Source of the DNA: Beroe forskalii
Lineage: Eukaryota; Ctenophora; Nuda; Beroida; Beroidae
Assembly: GCA_011033025.1 (NCBI GenBank)
Contig: WFMF01000492.1
Span: 60,935 to 124,934 of the forward strand
DNA length: 64,000 nt
Reading direction: 5' to 3'
The position numbers and the translations under genes were made by a program. Every line of letters starts with the position of its first letter. Position 1 is the first letter of the stretch. A model generated the notes under the pieces. The model saw only the letters and a list, made by a program, of their open reading frames with translations. It did not search any database and was not told the origin of the DNA. Positions 34,490 to 45,518 of this stretch are shown piece by piece.

Positions 34490-35430
34490 CAAATCCTTAA
34501 TTGGATAATTGACCAATTAAAGTAATTATCGCGTATAACTCAGAAAGTAAGAATGATAGCGACTTAAATCCAACGGTATTATCAACAAGAGCCATAACAT
34601 CGTTATATGCGTTTATTTTTTGTACCGGTTCTCAACCGCCTAATGAGATAATTGATCAATTAAAGTAATTATCGCGTATTACTCAGAAAGTAAAAATGAT
34701 AGCGACTTAATTCCAACGGCATCATGAACTACAGCCGAAATAACGTTGTATGTGCATAATTTGCGTACCGGTTCTCAACTGCCTAATTAGATAATTGACC
34801 AATTAAGGTAATTATCGCGTATAACTCAGAGAGTAAAAATAATAGCGACTTAAATCTAACGGTATCATTAACTTGAGCTAAAATAACGTTATATGCGTTT
34901 TATTTTCGTACCGAATTCTCAACTGCCTAATGAGATAATTGACCAATTAAAGTAATTATCGCAAATAACTCAGAAAGTGAAAATAATAGCGACCTAATTC
35001 CAACGGTATCATTAACGAGAGCCAAAATAACGTTTAATGGGTTCAATTTCTGTACCGTTTCTCAACGCCCTAATGAGATAATTGGCTAATTAAAGTGATT
35101 ATCGTGAATAACTCAAAAAATAAATATGATAGCGACTTAATTCTAGCGGCATCATTAACTAGAGCCAAATATACGTTCTATACGATTAATTTAAGTACCA
35201 GTTTTCGACCGCCTCATTAGGTATTTAACAGTTATAAGGATAATTATGAATTATCTCGTATTACTCAAAAAGTAAAAATGATACCGACTAAATTCTAACG
35301 GCATCATATTAACTAGAGCCAAAATTAAGTTTTGTATATTTAATTTGAGTACCAGTTGTAAACTGCTTCAATGAAATAATTAAAGCAATTTTCACAACTT
35401 CATAATTGCTAAAATTGACTAATTAAAGCA
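34490..35430. repeat. 143-bp tandem repeat, about 6-7 units
   Basis: Units repeat TAATGAGATAATTGACCAAT, TAACTCAGAAAGTAAAAATG, TAGCGACTTAAT and GTACCGGTTCTCAAC. Spacing of the first motif is about 143 bp. The same array occurs inverted at about 59100-59890. Confidence 0.85.
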
Positions 35431-35458
35431 ATTATCACAGCTTGCCAAAAAAGAGTGA

Positions 35459-35870
35459 TATGGATAGCCAAAAACAATTGAAAATTGTTTGGGTTTCGCA
35501 GCCACAGATGTACCTAAAATTATACGATTAAAAGTGATGATATGAATTTTAATCGCAGCCCGGTCGTGGCGGTGCACTGTGGTAGCAGACCACAATTTCA
35601 TTGTAGTAATGGAATAACAGCATTAATTTACTGTGTGAATCCGTTTTTAACATAGTCAGGATCGAGCTGTACCTAAAAATAGAAATGTGATAGACGTACT
35701 GGCCCCTCATTGCTTTAATAACCTTGAAACGTGAATCGTCAAATCGTCAAATCGACTAGCTTTGCTACCACAGTGCACCGCCACGACCGGGCTGCGATTA
35801 AAATTCATATCATCACTTTTAATCGTATAATTTTAGGTACATCTGTGGCTGCGAAACCCAAAATAAAATA
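35459..35870. mobile_element. Foldback element (TGGATAGCCAAAAACAATTG family)
   Basis: Arms of about 130 bp (35459-35592; 35755-35870) around a 160-bp loop. The outer end carries CAAAAACAATTGAAAATTGT, itself a palindrome. Related: single arm at 51411-51590 and a full copy at 58320-59030. Confidence 0.75.
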
Positions 35871-36548
35871 CACAGAACTCTGAGTAATCAGCTCTGTGAA
35901 CGCCAGAAGGGAGCCTGAAGACAATGTTTTCGGCACACAACACTGTACAGTCTAATGCTAAAGAGTTTTAATATTAGTGACTTGGATTACTAACTTACTA
36001 ATGTAAGTTTTAAGCTTCATCATGAATAACTAGCCATGGGAAAAATTACTCAAGCACTCTAAGTCATTCAATGGAAATGCTAGTTTTTCATTGAGGAAGA
36101 ATTAATGAATTTCAATTAATTTTATTCACGAACATTCAGAGTTCATAAAACCAACATTTCATGTATAATATGTTTATTGGTAAAATGCTTATTTAGGAAG
36201 TTGGGATAATTCCACCAAAGGAAACAAGCAGATTCAAATGCAAGCATGATTTAAATAGATGAAGTACTTATGATTTCGTCTTCACAAATAAGATACTGTA
36301 AAACTCGCAAGTTGCATGTCAGTACAGTCTTAAAATTAAAATATCATGTGAATTCCACAATAAATCCATCCTGACATGAATCAATCATTAAACAAAAAGC
36401 ACATTTTTCAAACAAAACAATTCAGGCATGATATCAAACTCAACACACTCTATCAAACGAAATTCACGCATTAAAAGTCAAAACCAAACACAGAATCACT
36501 CTTGAAGATAAAATTGTCAGAAAAATATCAACCAAGCCTTCAACTTAC
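35871..36548. other. Spacer or intron, nothing recognised
   Basis: AT-rich single-copy sequence. Confidence 0.45.
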
Positions 36549-36579
36549 GAGGAGCGATATTACTTTTCTGCTTTTTACC
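36549..36579 (-). CDS. Minus-strand gene, candidate micro-exon a
   Basis: 31 nt between a branch-point-like TCTAACG...ATCTCAG acceptor and a consensus GTAAGT donor. In the phase that joins micro-exon b it reads VKSRKVISLL. The exon carrying the start codon was not found; the TATA-like promoter at about 36843 would place it within the next 230 bp, where ATGs exist but no convincing coding exon does. Confidence 0.3.
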
Positions 36580-36839
36580 CTGAGATTTATTCGTTAGATT
36601 CGAAATCTGTGTATACGTCTCTATCAGACAATTAGAAATAAAAGACAAAATGAAGTATCATGAAGTCATGATATTATGAAGTCATGAGAATTTGGTCGTA
36701 ACAGTCACATTTCAGATACATGATAAGAATGATAAGATGACATGATAAATAATCATCTCTGTGGGTATACGAAGGCAGGAGTTGCGGCCCAACACAAACC
36801 TTAATACAAGCAATCTATCAAGCAATCTCTTACTGTTGC

Positions 36840-36960
36840 AGGTATATATACGGGTAGAGGCGCTAAGGTCACGTGATGCCGCTCACTGACACCACGTGAC
36901 TCTGAGTGACCAATCAGCGGCCACCATGCGAGGATCAACCAATGGGAAGGGTTTTGAGAA
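36840..36960 (-). promoter_or_regulatory. Putative promoter of the minus-strand gene
   Basis: Read on the minus strand: ATTGG at about 36947 and 36920 (CCAAT boxes), CACGTG at about 36893 and 36873, then TATATATA at 36843-36850. GC content rises sharply. Order and spacing suit a TATA promoter firing towards lower coordinates, with a start near 36815. A divergent TATA/initiator-like TTTATACTCTCAGTTCGG lies at 37130-37148 on the plus strand. Confidence 0.35.
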
Positions 36961-38569
36961 CGTCAAGAAGGACAATATACAGATAATGTACAACCACCCT
37001 CTAGAGGGACTCCGAGAAAGAGAGAGGGGTGCATAGGGGGCGCTAAAATACTGGACCCTAGCTTTTTGTATTGTTACGTTACGAATATATTTTTTTATTA
37101 TTTTAAAATCTCGAACTGTCCGCCCGTAGATTTATACTCTCAGTTCGGGTGTTTTGTGTCGTGTCTCTGGTCTCTGAGTCAAGGGTTGTCTGTTGATTAA
37201 TTGGCGTGAAGGGAGCAGGACTTCACATTGTGTTACAGCTGGTGTGTGTGGTTGTAAACAGTGGATTATTCACTGCCGCATATCTAATCAAGATTGCTGC
37301 TTCCAGCGACAGAACATGGAATGAATTCAGGAGGTCTGTTTGTGAGTGTGTCACAGTTAGACGTGTGTAAGTGTAAGTTTAGACGCAATGACAACCTGAC
37401 ATGGAATAAGAAAAGATTTCAGAACCTAAATCAGGATAGTAAACCGTTGAATTCAAAGTGAAAAACAATAATTTTGTGATCAGTCGGGATTTGATAAATT
37501 GAAAGAATATTTTTAGAAGTTCTACCTTACCAGCCTGCGCCTTGGGGAGTGGTTTATGGTTATACCTGTACCAAAAGTTTCGATGTGTGTAGACAAATTA
37601 AGTTAGATGTAATGGCTTAACAGTAGTGTTCATGACACATTTTCATGCTGCTGTTGTCTAATCGATTGAAAACGCACCAACCATGTTTAAAAATATTTAC
37701 GCGACGTTCACGGTACAGTAGGAAACCTTTCAAGAATGTTACTGGAGCGAAACAGTCATTCTGAAGGTAACTATTCATACCAAATCCCTTTGATTCACAG
37801 TTCTAAGTCAATCAATCTCAAAGCAGTTTTATGATTTGCCATTTTTCCTTGGATTCTTTTATCATCGCTGCCGTAATACACTCTAATAATCTAGTCATTT
37901 GTTGAGAGAATTGGGATCAAAAGCTTCCCGAGCGTCACGTTTTACGCTGATCACACGCCGAAAAAATGCCCGAAATCGTTCTGACATTGACCAACGCGCG
38001 CACCGATAATTGGGTAAGCTAATATGCCGTCACGTCGATAATGACAGTTTCATGCAGTTTTAAATTGGAATACTGAGAGCCGAAAATACGTGAGAGTATG
38101 CTAAGCAAAGCTCCTTAAACCAAGCAAAGCATGAATGTGTGATTTATGAGGAGTGAGCGCAAGGATTCCGAGATTTAACGAGCTGTACTTTGTATAACAA
38201 TGTTTGACAGTTACACTGCTAAGCACGTACTTAAAATCAGGGTAGTGCCGGGCAATACAAAGGCGAAAAGGAGCCACAAAGAGCTACTAGGGTTTAGGTG
38301 TTTAGATATTTGGTGGAATATTGTTTAATAAACATGTGCAGAGAGTACTGTTTTTTAAATAATGTTCATCATATATGATAAATGATAATAGTACTGGGAG
38401 TAAGATAATAAAGCGATAGGTCTGAATGATATCTTAACTTAAAACGTAGATTTAATTAATCAATCTGTGACTAATCTCAGACCAGAGGAACAAAAGAGAG
38501 CTAAAGAGAGACTATAAAAGTACATAGAAATGATAGATTGCTTGATATCAAACATGCGGCTCTTATAAT
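36961..38569. other. Spacer, no gene assigned
   Basis: 37080-37420 is richer in GC and GT-rich (GTGTGTAAGTGTAAGTTT) and could be a plus-strand 5' leader, but I find no start codon with an open frame. A minus-strand GCTG/GTAAGG donor at 37530 has no open frame in the needed phase. Confidence 0.35.
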
Positions 38570-40767
38570 GGGGGGGATGAAGCCCAAAAAAAACCAAAAA
38601 AAACCAAAAAAAACCTAGCCCAAGAATCGGAAAAGTAGGGTGGGCCTTGGTTTTTTTTGGTTTTTTTTGGTTTTTTTTGGTATTTTTTGGTATTTTTTGG
38701 TTTTTTTTGGGTTAGGTTTTTTCCAAAAATTTTGACTTTTTCATGCCAATATGGATTGTTGATGCTGTTAATGTGTTGTTATTGATATCACTATAGTTTC
38801 AAACAATATTTGTCAGTTTTTATCGATGTTTTGGGTGATTTATGGTGTTTTATATGACATAATCAGTACGTAAAGGCATTGTTTTGGTGAACTATCAGCA
38901 AAGTACTGCTCAAGAGTTGCCGAGGGTCATCCAGCATGGATCAGCAGGGGGGTTAAAAGGGGTCAGACTTGAATCACCAGGCCAGGAGGCCACTCAGTGC
39001 TAAAATAAGGACATAGGGGCCCTGCAAACTGCCAGGTGCTAGTGAACCAGCACTGGTTGGCTCACTGGTTGACTCATGGCTGATAAAGTTCATTTGAGAT
39101 TAACAAGGAGGTGTCACCATGTCAAAAGATAGCCAAGGGTCGCCAGGGAGCCAGTCACCTATGATTGTCCAATATCAGGTCACGGTCAAAAGAGCCAGGA
39201 GTTAGACAAGGTTAAGCAATGGGTCGCCATGCTACTATGGGATCAAAAGGCTTTTGAGGGAAGAATTTGAGTGAGGGCAATCAAGACATCAGATAATCAC
39301 CCATTCAGTTGTTATTAAGGGACAGCCAAGGTTCAGCACGAAGTCAGCCAATGGTCATAAAGGGACAACTATTGCAGTCAGAAGAGGCGAGAAGGTCACT
39401 CAGGTTTTTAACTTCTTGCTAGGGGTCATTAAAATATCAAACAGGTATCAGAAAAGGGTCAGTTAAATTTCCTTTTGGGTTGGTAAGGGTTTGCCAAGTA
39501 CAGTTTCACCCTTGATTCACCTACCCTTCAAAGCACAGAGAAATATTTCCTGTGTGCTGGCGGTATAAATGCAACTGATGTCATTGCTGGAGTGGAGAGA
39601 ACCTACATGTCTTGCCTGGCTCAATGCGGTGGATGTCCTAGCTGTCCTAGTTACTTAGTGTTAGGGTTGGTTTTAGACGTTTGTGAATACCCTTTATTAA
39701 ATTTTATCTCCGGAATCCTTTCTCATCTTACTAACCTCAGAACCCCTCTCAACATAGGACTATTGACTGTTCATTTTATTTCTTGGCCAAGGATGAACAA
39801 AAAGCTATATATGATCTTATCAAATTATGGGGCCTTTCTGTGTGCGCTTTATCATTTTATCAATGGGTCTTTTTATGGGTCATTAAACTTTTAGTGAAGC
39901 TGTTCAAATGTCAACTTCAAACCATATATATATATGTTCATCACTAAAGTGATAAGTTTGAGGTGCCACGTAGCGTCAGTCAATATTTACAAGAGGTCAG
40001 AATCCAGCTTAAGTTGTAAAATTTATTCGAAAAGTCATAAATACTGTTAAAAGTCATAAATACTGTTAAAATAGTGGGTCAGTTGAGGGTGACCAGTGAC
40101 CACTGACCGGGGGATCAGCCTTGAAAGGTTCACTAGGAAGTCAACTAGGGGTCAGTAGGTACAAAGGACACCCGTGAGAGACCCGAAAACAGTCATTTGG
40201 GGTTCACTCAGGGCCCCAGGATCAGCTCTAATATATACATGGCTGCTTTTACTTGACTAATTACTATTGGAAGTCACTAAGACGTGAATACCTAAGAATG
40301 CAGTTGAAAAACTATAGAAGAATGTTACAAGGTACCTATTGGAAATCATCTTAGATACTTAAAAAAACTCTGCAAGTGTTTTAATCGCAGAGGAATTTCA
40401 GTATTAACATCCCAACAATAATAAAATGTCTCCTTGAAGATTAACAAAACAGTCATGAACGTGAATTTTGAATAATTGGATCAATTTCAGAACGATTAGA
40501 TGTGTAACAATATTCAATTGTATTCAGTAAATTACACAACCATAGGTCGTTCCAACTACATACCAAGCTCCTGTGGATCTACAGTCACATGGTAGACATC
40601 ATAAAACAATCGAATTTTAACCTAAAAATCGTTTGGAAAAATGCTAGAAAATACTAGAATGTAACCCAAAAAAAACCAAAAAAAACCTAAAAAAAACCAA
40701 AAAAAACCTAGCCCAAGAATCGGAAAAGTAGGGTGGGGCTTGGTTTTTTTTGGGCTTCATCCCCCCC
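38570..40767. mobile_element. 2.2-kb DNA transposon with TATAAT target duplication
   Basis: Perfect target-site duplication TATAAT at 38564-38569 and 40768-40773. Termini are inverted GGGGGGGATGAAGCCC followed by A8CC runs. Both ends hold a module GCCCAAGAATCGGAAAAGTA GGGTGGG in the same orientation, flanked by AAAAAAAACC and GGTTTTTTTT runs. The interior has many GGGTCA words but no transposase; the ORF at 39592-39894 has no recognisable domain. A six-base duplication is unusual for common cut-and-paste families. Family unassigned, non-autonomous. Confidence 0.85.
38588..38712. repeat. Phased A-tracts, 10-bp period
   Basis: AAAAAAAACC repeats, a 40-bp spacer, then GGTTTTTTTT repeats (with two TATTTTTTGG variants). 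A second, shorter set is at 40668-40752. A-tracts every 10 bp are in helical phase. Confidence 0.9.
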
Positions 40768-40773
40768 TATAAT

Positions 40774-41616
40774 ACACAAATTCAACGTACAATACATGGG
40801 GTACACAAATGATTGCAATATCTACAAAGATACAATGTAATAACTAATAGGTAGGAACATTGTATATCGATTGGAAGATAAGCAGTAGAATTCCAATACC
40901 AACATACCAATTAGATTTAAGTATACTACTATAGGCAGGGGACGGATTCGCGAGAGATCCAGCCAGTCCCCCACTGTAGGAGATCTAGTTCAGAGGATCC
41001 TTTCCGAAACAGGCTTAAGTTGAAAAACGGACTTGAGTAAAAATTGAAGTGTAAATTTTTGTTTACGGTTTAAATGGTTTTTGGACTTAAGTTCTGTTTC
41101 GGACTGGGGCCCCGAAGTCCAAGTTCTCCTCTGCACTTGGGGGCCTAACGAAGTGTAAATTCGATGGGGATGAAGCATAATTACAATTCACCAATCAACA
41201 TAAAATCTGGTTAGAGCTTTGGAGCGACATATTCGATATCGTGGGGAGATCGTGAGAGGAAACCATTCAGAGGAAACATACAGAGTAGAGGAAGTTGTGA
41301 GGGAAGTAGTTGAAAAGGAAATTGCTGCTGAAATTACTGACTGTACCCAAATAAATACCAGTATTTTCGGTTAAAAGGCAGCATAGTAGGAGCATATAGA
41401 TTTAAACTAGCCGAATAAAATTGCAGTAAAGTAAATAGTATCACAGAGTTTATAGTTCTGTACACCCTGTAATCTCCAAACTAGAGTTAAGTTTGGTTCG
41501 GGCCGAGGGGTCTGTGTGGGCTTACCTAAGTGTCACTGCTCGAGTAAAACAACGGATTGTTCAAAAGTTAAAACAATACTAATTAGTTGACAGTCAATAA
41601 AATCTCCTGCCTAATA
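40774..41616. other. Spacer, nothing recognised
   Basis: The minus-strand ORF at 40990-41178 is short and unsupported. CCGAAACAG...CTGTTTCGG (41005-41100) is an imperfect inverted pair. Confidence 0.35.
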
Positions 41617-41990
41617 AGGTCACTTATAGTTAACAAGTTCCTTAACGTAACTAACTTATAGTTAACAAGTTCGTTACAGTTCCCTTCGAAGTCGCTTATA
41701 GTAACAAGCTTCTTCTATGCCTCAAGGTCACTTATAGTTAACAAAGTTCCCTTTACGTAACTAACTTATAGTTAACAAGTTCACAGTTTCCTTCAGAAGT
41801 CACTTATAGTTAACAAGCTTCTTCTATGCCAAGGTCACTTATAGTTAACAAGTTCCCTTTAAACTAACTTATAGTAAACAAGTTCGTTACAGTTCCTAGA
41901 AGTCGCTTATAGTTAACAAGCTTCTTCTGTAGTAACTTATAGTTAACAAGTTTCCTTCTACCTTAACTTATAGTTAACAAGTTTGCATAG
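41617..41990. repeat. Minisatellite with ACTTATAGTTAACAAG core
   Basis: About fourteen copies of CTTATAGTTAACAAGTTC, spaced irregularly (20-40 bp) by GTTCCTT, GAAGTC and CTTCTATGCC fillers that alternate, giving a higher-order unit of roughly 140 bp. Confidence 0.85.
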
Positions 41991-42609
41991 TTCCTTCGGC
42001 TTGCTCTATGCCCACACAGAGAAACTGAAAGGTAAGAAATAGCTCCGGACCGCCCTTTATACAACTCGTCTGTGGCTCATAACACGTGAGAAATGCTGCG
42101 TTAAGGTCACGTGGACAGTCGTGTGTGCTAAAATAGCCTAATCTAGATTCAAATGTTACGCCCATACGTTAAGTATTGACAGCCAAACTGCCAGTATCCT
42201 TTTCACTATCAAATAGGAGCAAAAGCAGCATATAGGTACAGGGAATACATAATTAGCTAAAAATAGAAACAGTTGCACACGCCCATGAACACCAAAGGAA
42301 TGTGTATAACAAGATACTTAATGCCCGATTACGTAATCTGTTAATAAATATCATGATCACATACGCCGTCAAATATGCAATCTAAAAATAGCACATGTTT
42401 CGTTCATCTACTTTAATTGCTATACTTCACCTTACAACAAGGCGAAGCGAAGCTGAGCCGAGTGCTCTAAATCATATTTCTGCGGTGAGTTTGAGCCTCT
42501 AAAGTACTATAGTAGTCGAACGGTGTATACAAGACACACCCTGTACACAACAAGCACACATTACCTTATATGGTAATAAGCAAAATGCTTGTTTACACAT
42601 AACAAAAAA
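41991..42609. other. Spacer, nothing recognised
   Basis: Single-copy sequence without supported genes. Confidence 0.4.
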
Positions 42610-42906
42610 GCGCATAACTCAGCCGTTTTTTGAGCAATCTTGATCAAATTTTCAGGATATTACGGGCAACATATGAACAATATAATCCTAGAGTAGCTAA
42701 CATTTTTGACCTTCAGAAATTGAGATATCTTAAATAAACCGGTTTTATGTTTAAAAGTTATCGCTTAATAACTGGCTATTCAGTCATAACTCCGCTTCTG
42801 GAGCTCAAAAATGAATCTAAACTTCACTGAGATGTTGCTTTTATGAAGCTCTAGATATCCTGAAAGTTTCATCAAGTTTGCTCAAAAAACCTCGGAGATA
42901 TGCACA
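42610..42906. mobile_element. Imperfect inverted-repeat element, about 300 bp
   Basis: GCGCATAACTC...GTTTTTTGAGCAATCTTGAT...TTTCAGGATAT at the left is mirrored at the right by ATATCCTGAAAGTTTCATCA...TTGCTCAAAAAAC...GATATGCAC. Arms of about 50 bp, no coding. Confidence 0.5.
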
Positions 42907-43870
42907 TTTTTGTAATGCAAAAGCAAAGGTCGCATAGATGTGATTTAAATTGGTATTAAATTACAGTGTGTCATAACAAACACATGATATAAAGCGCTGT
43001 GGTAACACGACTCTACGCATATAGTACTACTTTAAATCGGTCTAAACCTGTCGTGAGACTACTATATTTTCATTGAAGTTTCCTTCGCGTCACTGTCTCA
43101 TTGTTCTTTTTCATGATGTAATCCTTCGTTTCATCCTTCCTTTCGTCTTCATACAGGGTGCAGTTATGAGGGGTTATTCATAAGAATATGTAAATGCATG
43201 AGCAATTACTAACGAGTAATTACTTACCAACATTTACTCACTCATTTTGGTATTCATAAACTAAGTAATAGTTGGTTAGTATCAATTGCTCAAACTACAA
43301 CTCAAACTCATACTTAACATCAAATTCCTGCCAATTTCACTTGAAAAGTCTATTTCCAAGCATTTGACAGAAATTTGGACGGACGAAATTGGGATGTCAG
43401 AATTGTTCAATCCTGAAATTTTGAAGTCTTTTTCTCAATGTCCCTTTTTCCGTCAAAATTTATCAGTTGCAACTGTCATCCATCAATCGACCAAAAATGA
43501 ATAAATGGGGTAAAATATTTCCGAACTTTCTTCTTCAAAAGTTCAAACCGAGGTGTTTCTTATGTATTTTGAGGTGATAAATCGAACTGCGTTGAAATTT
43601 ACCATTCAAATCGACTTGTTTTAGCTTTTTAGGGCATCAATGGCTAATTTGGATCACATTTCAGAATTCTTTAAAAATCAACTTTAAATTGCTCAAATGG
43701 TGTCTAAATTTTCGAAGCATTATAGTTTCCTGAATGCTGTAGGTACAGGGTTGGTAATAAGTCGGCACCCCCCTTGTTCAGCCAAAACCATAAAAGTTGG
43801 TAATAATTCCTTTGGTAAGTTTTACTTTGATACATTCCGATTGGATTTAAGTTTGAAAAATGATTTGAAT
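42907..43870. other. Spacer, nothing recognised
   Basis: Short plus-strand ORFs (43286-43504, 43697-43891) have no recognisable domain. Confidence 0.4.
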
Positions 43871-44067
43871 AGTGAAACAAGGAGATATTAATCAAAAATA
43901 TTTTCAATTATCGACAATGTCGACATCATCTTCATTTCTCAAATTTGATTGTATAAAGTGTATTGTAAAGTTTAAAACAACACTACTTTATTATACAATC
44001 AAATTTGAGAACTGAAGATGATGTCGATCATTGAAAATATTTTTGATTAATAACTCCTTGTTTCACT
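43871..44067. mobile_element. Long hairpin element, arms about 80 bp
   Basis: AGTGAAACAAGGAG...ATTAATCAAAAATATTTTCA...ATCTTCA...TCAAATTTGATTGTATAA is mirrored by its near-exact complement ending TTCACT, round a loop of about 40 bp. Confidence 0.8.
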
Positions 44068-44131
44068 AAACGAGTTCGCAATATAACAGGAATATCAGCA
44101 TTTACTCAAATCAAATGAAACAATGTTATTG

Positions 44132-44185
44132 AATTCCTGTTTAATTCCTGTTTAATTCCTGTTTAATTCCTGTTTAATTCCTAGG
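44132..44185. repeat. 11-bp tandem repeat
   Basis: Five copies of TTTAATTCCTG. Confidence 0.9.
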
Positions 44186-44329
44186 GATCAAGGTAGTCAA
44201 TCTTCGGAGGGGCGCCCCCAACCAATTGTTACTCACCACCTGGTACCAGGTAAGAGGTTGCTAGCAAGCCTAGTAGTGCAACCAGGTGGGTCCCAGTAGA
44301 ACTCTCTGTGGAATCGAGAGTTTCCATCC

Positions 44330-45170
44330 ATCCCCGGTGATCTGCTGGATATTGCACCACAAAAGCCATCCTCTATGTCCCCATTTAGCCCTGAAAGTGT
44401 CCCTGCCCATCTAGTCCCCCTGCCTCAGTGCCTCACACTATAGTACCATCGATTCCTCAGCCCTGTCCCGCCTTAGTGCCTTGGCCTCCTCCTCAACTTA
44501 CTCTTGATCAGCCACTGCTCCTCAACTTCGTTCTGAGTCTTCTACCCAGTTTCCTCCTCGGTCTTTTCATCCTGTCCTGCATCCCCTTCTTGGTGCAATT
44601 CTTGGTGCCTTCAAGAATGGCTTAGCCTGCACATCCTGGATATGGAGGAACATCTGGTCCTCAAGCTACAACAGATCCCTACCTTTACCAGATAGTCCCT
44701 CTAGATTATTGGCACCTCATCATTGGAGACGATTAGATTAATAAGGGTTTTACCCACTGGTCTTCCTTCCTGTTGCAGAAGACCCTCTCCTGAACCAAAA
44801 CGTTTCTTGTCACCAGAGGAGACGTGTTCAAATGAATTGCATGCCATCCTAGACTTCATTGCAAACTATAAGGCCTTAGTACTTGAACTGCATGAACTAT
44901 TTATAACTGCTAGGCTTGCCACTTGGGCTCGTGAATGTCGTCCCTAGGTCATATACGTAGAGGGAGACAGTCAATAGAATTGAGCGTTTCATAAATGATC
45001 AGGAAATAGTTCTATGCGTGGCAGGGAATCAAGGATAAGACCATATGACTATACTGAAATGGATTTATGACTATAAGGGAAGGACATTACAGTAGGGATG
45101 GTCTACACTTGAACTTATCAAGGGTTAAAACTACACATCCTAGACCATTAACAACCAGGACAAACCAGAG
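44330..45170 (+). pseudogene. Decayed SGNH/GDSL-esterase ORF relic, copy 1
   Basis: A Pro-rich passage with LLLNFVLSLLPS in one frame is followed by HLIIGD (stop just after) near 44707, matching the GDS block, and at 45090-45150 by HYSRDGLHLNLSRVKTTHPR. The D-x-x-H in that string matches the catalytic Asp-His block of SGNH hydrolases. Frames shift and stops interrupt. Paralogues at 49350 and 56130 preserve different parts. Such esterase domains occur in some LINE ORF1 proteins and in animal genes of uncertain role; I cannot tell which source this is. Confidence 0.45.
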
Positions 45171-45179
45171 ATAGGAGAA

Positions 45180-45400
45180 AACGGCCAAACGACCAACTGC
45201 CAAACGGCCAATAGCCAATTGGCCGAAATAGCTAATTTTTTAGACAATTGGCCGTTGGACCACCTAACTTGCAACCCTGCAGGTAATTTATATCCTTGGT
45301 AACTCGTAACCCTGGTTTCTTGTAACCCTGGTATAACTGTATAACTTGTAACCCTGGTAACTTGTAACTCTTGTAACTTTGTTGTAACTTTAAGAAAAAA
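45180..45400. repeat. GGCCAAA/TTGGCCG repeats and TAACTTGTAACCCTGG tandem
   Basis: Clustered CAAACGGCCAA / AATTGGCCG words also occur at 49005-49055, 55490-55540 and 56875-56935, each upstream of the P450 leader or its remnant. 45290-45385 has about six TAACTTGTAACCCTGG units. Confidence 0.6.
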
Positions 45401-45518
45401 AAAACCCGGCCGGTGGACCCCCCTGCTCTGTAAAGAAGGTTTTTGACAATTGATCTCTCATTTATAAGGAAGTAAACCAATTACCTCACATTGTCCTTGA
45501 CCACTACTCCACAGCAGG

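Noticed and set aside
39592..39894. 100-codon ORF within the 2.2-kb transposon considered as transposase
   Set aside because: Too short, with no DDE/D pattern, zinc finger or other transposase feature.
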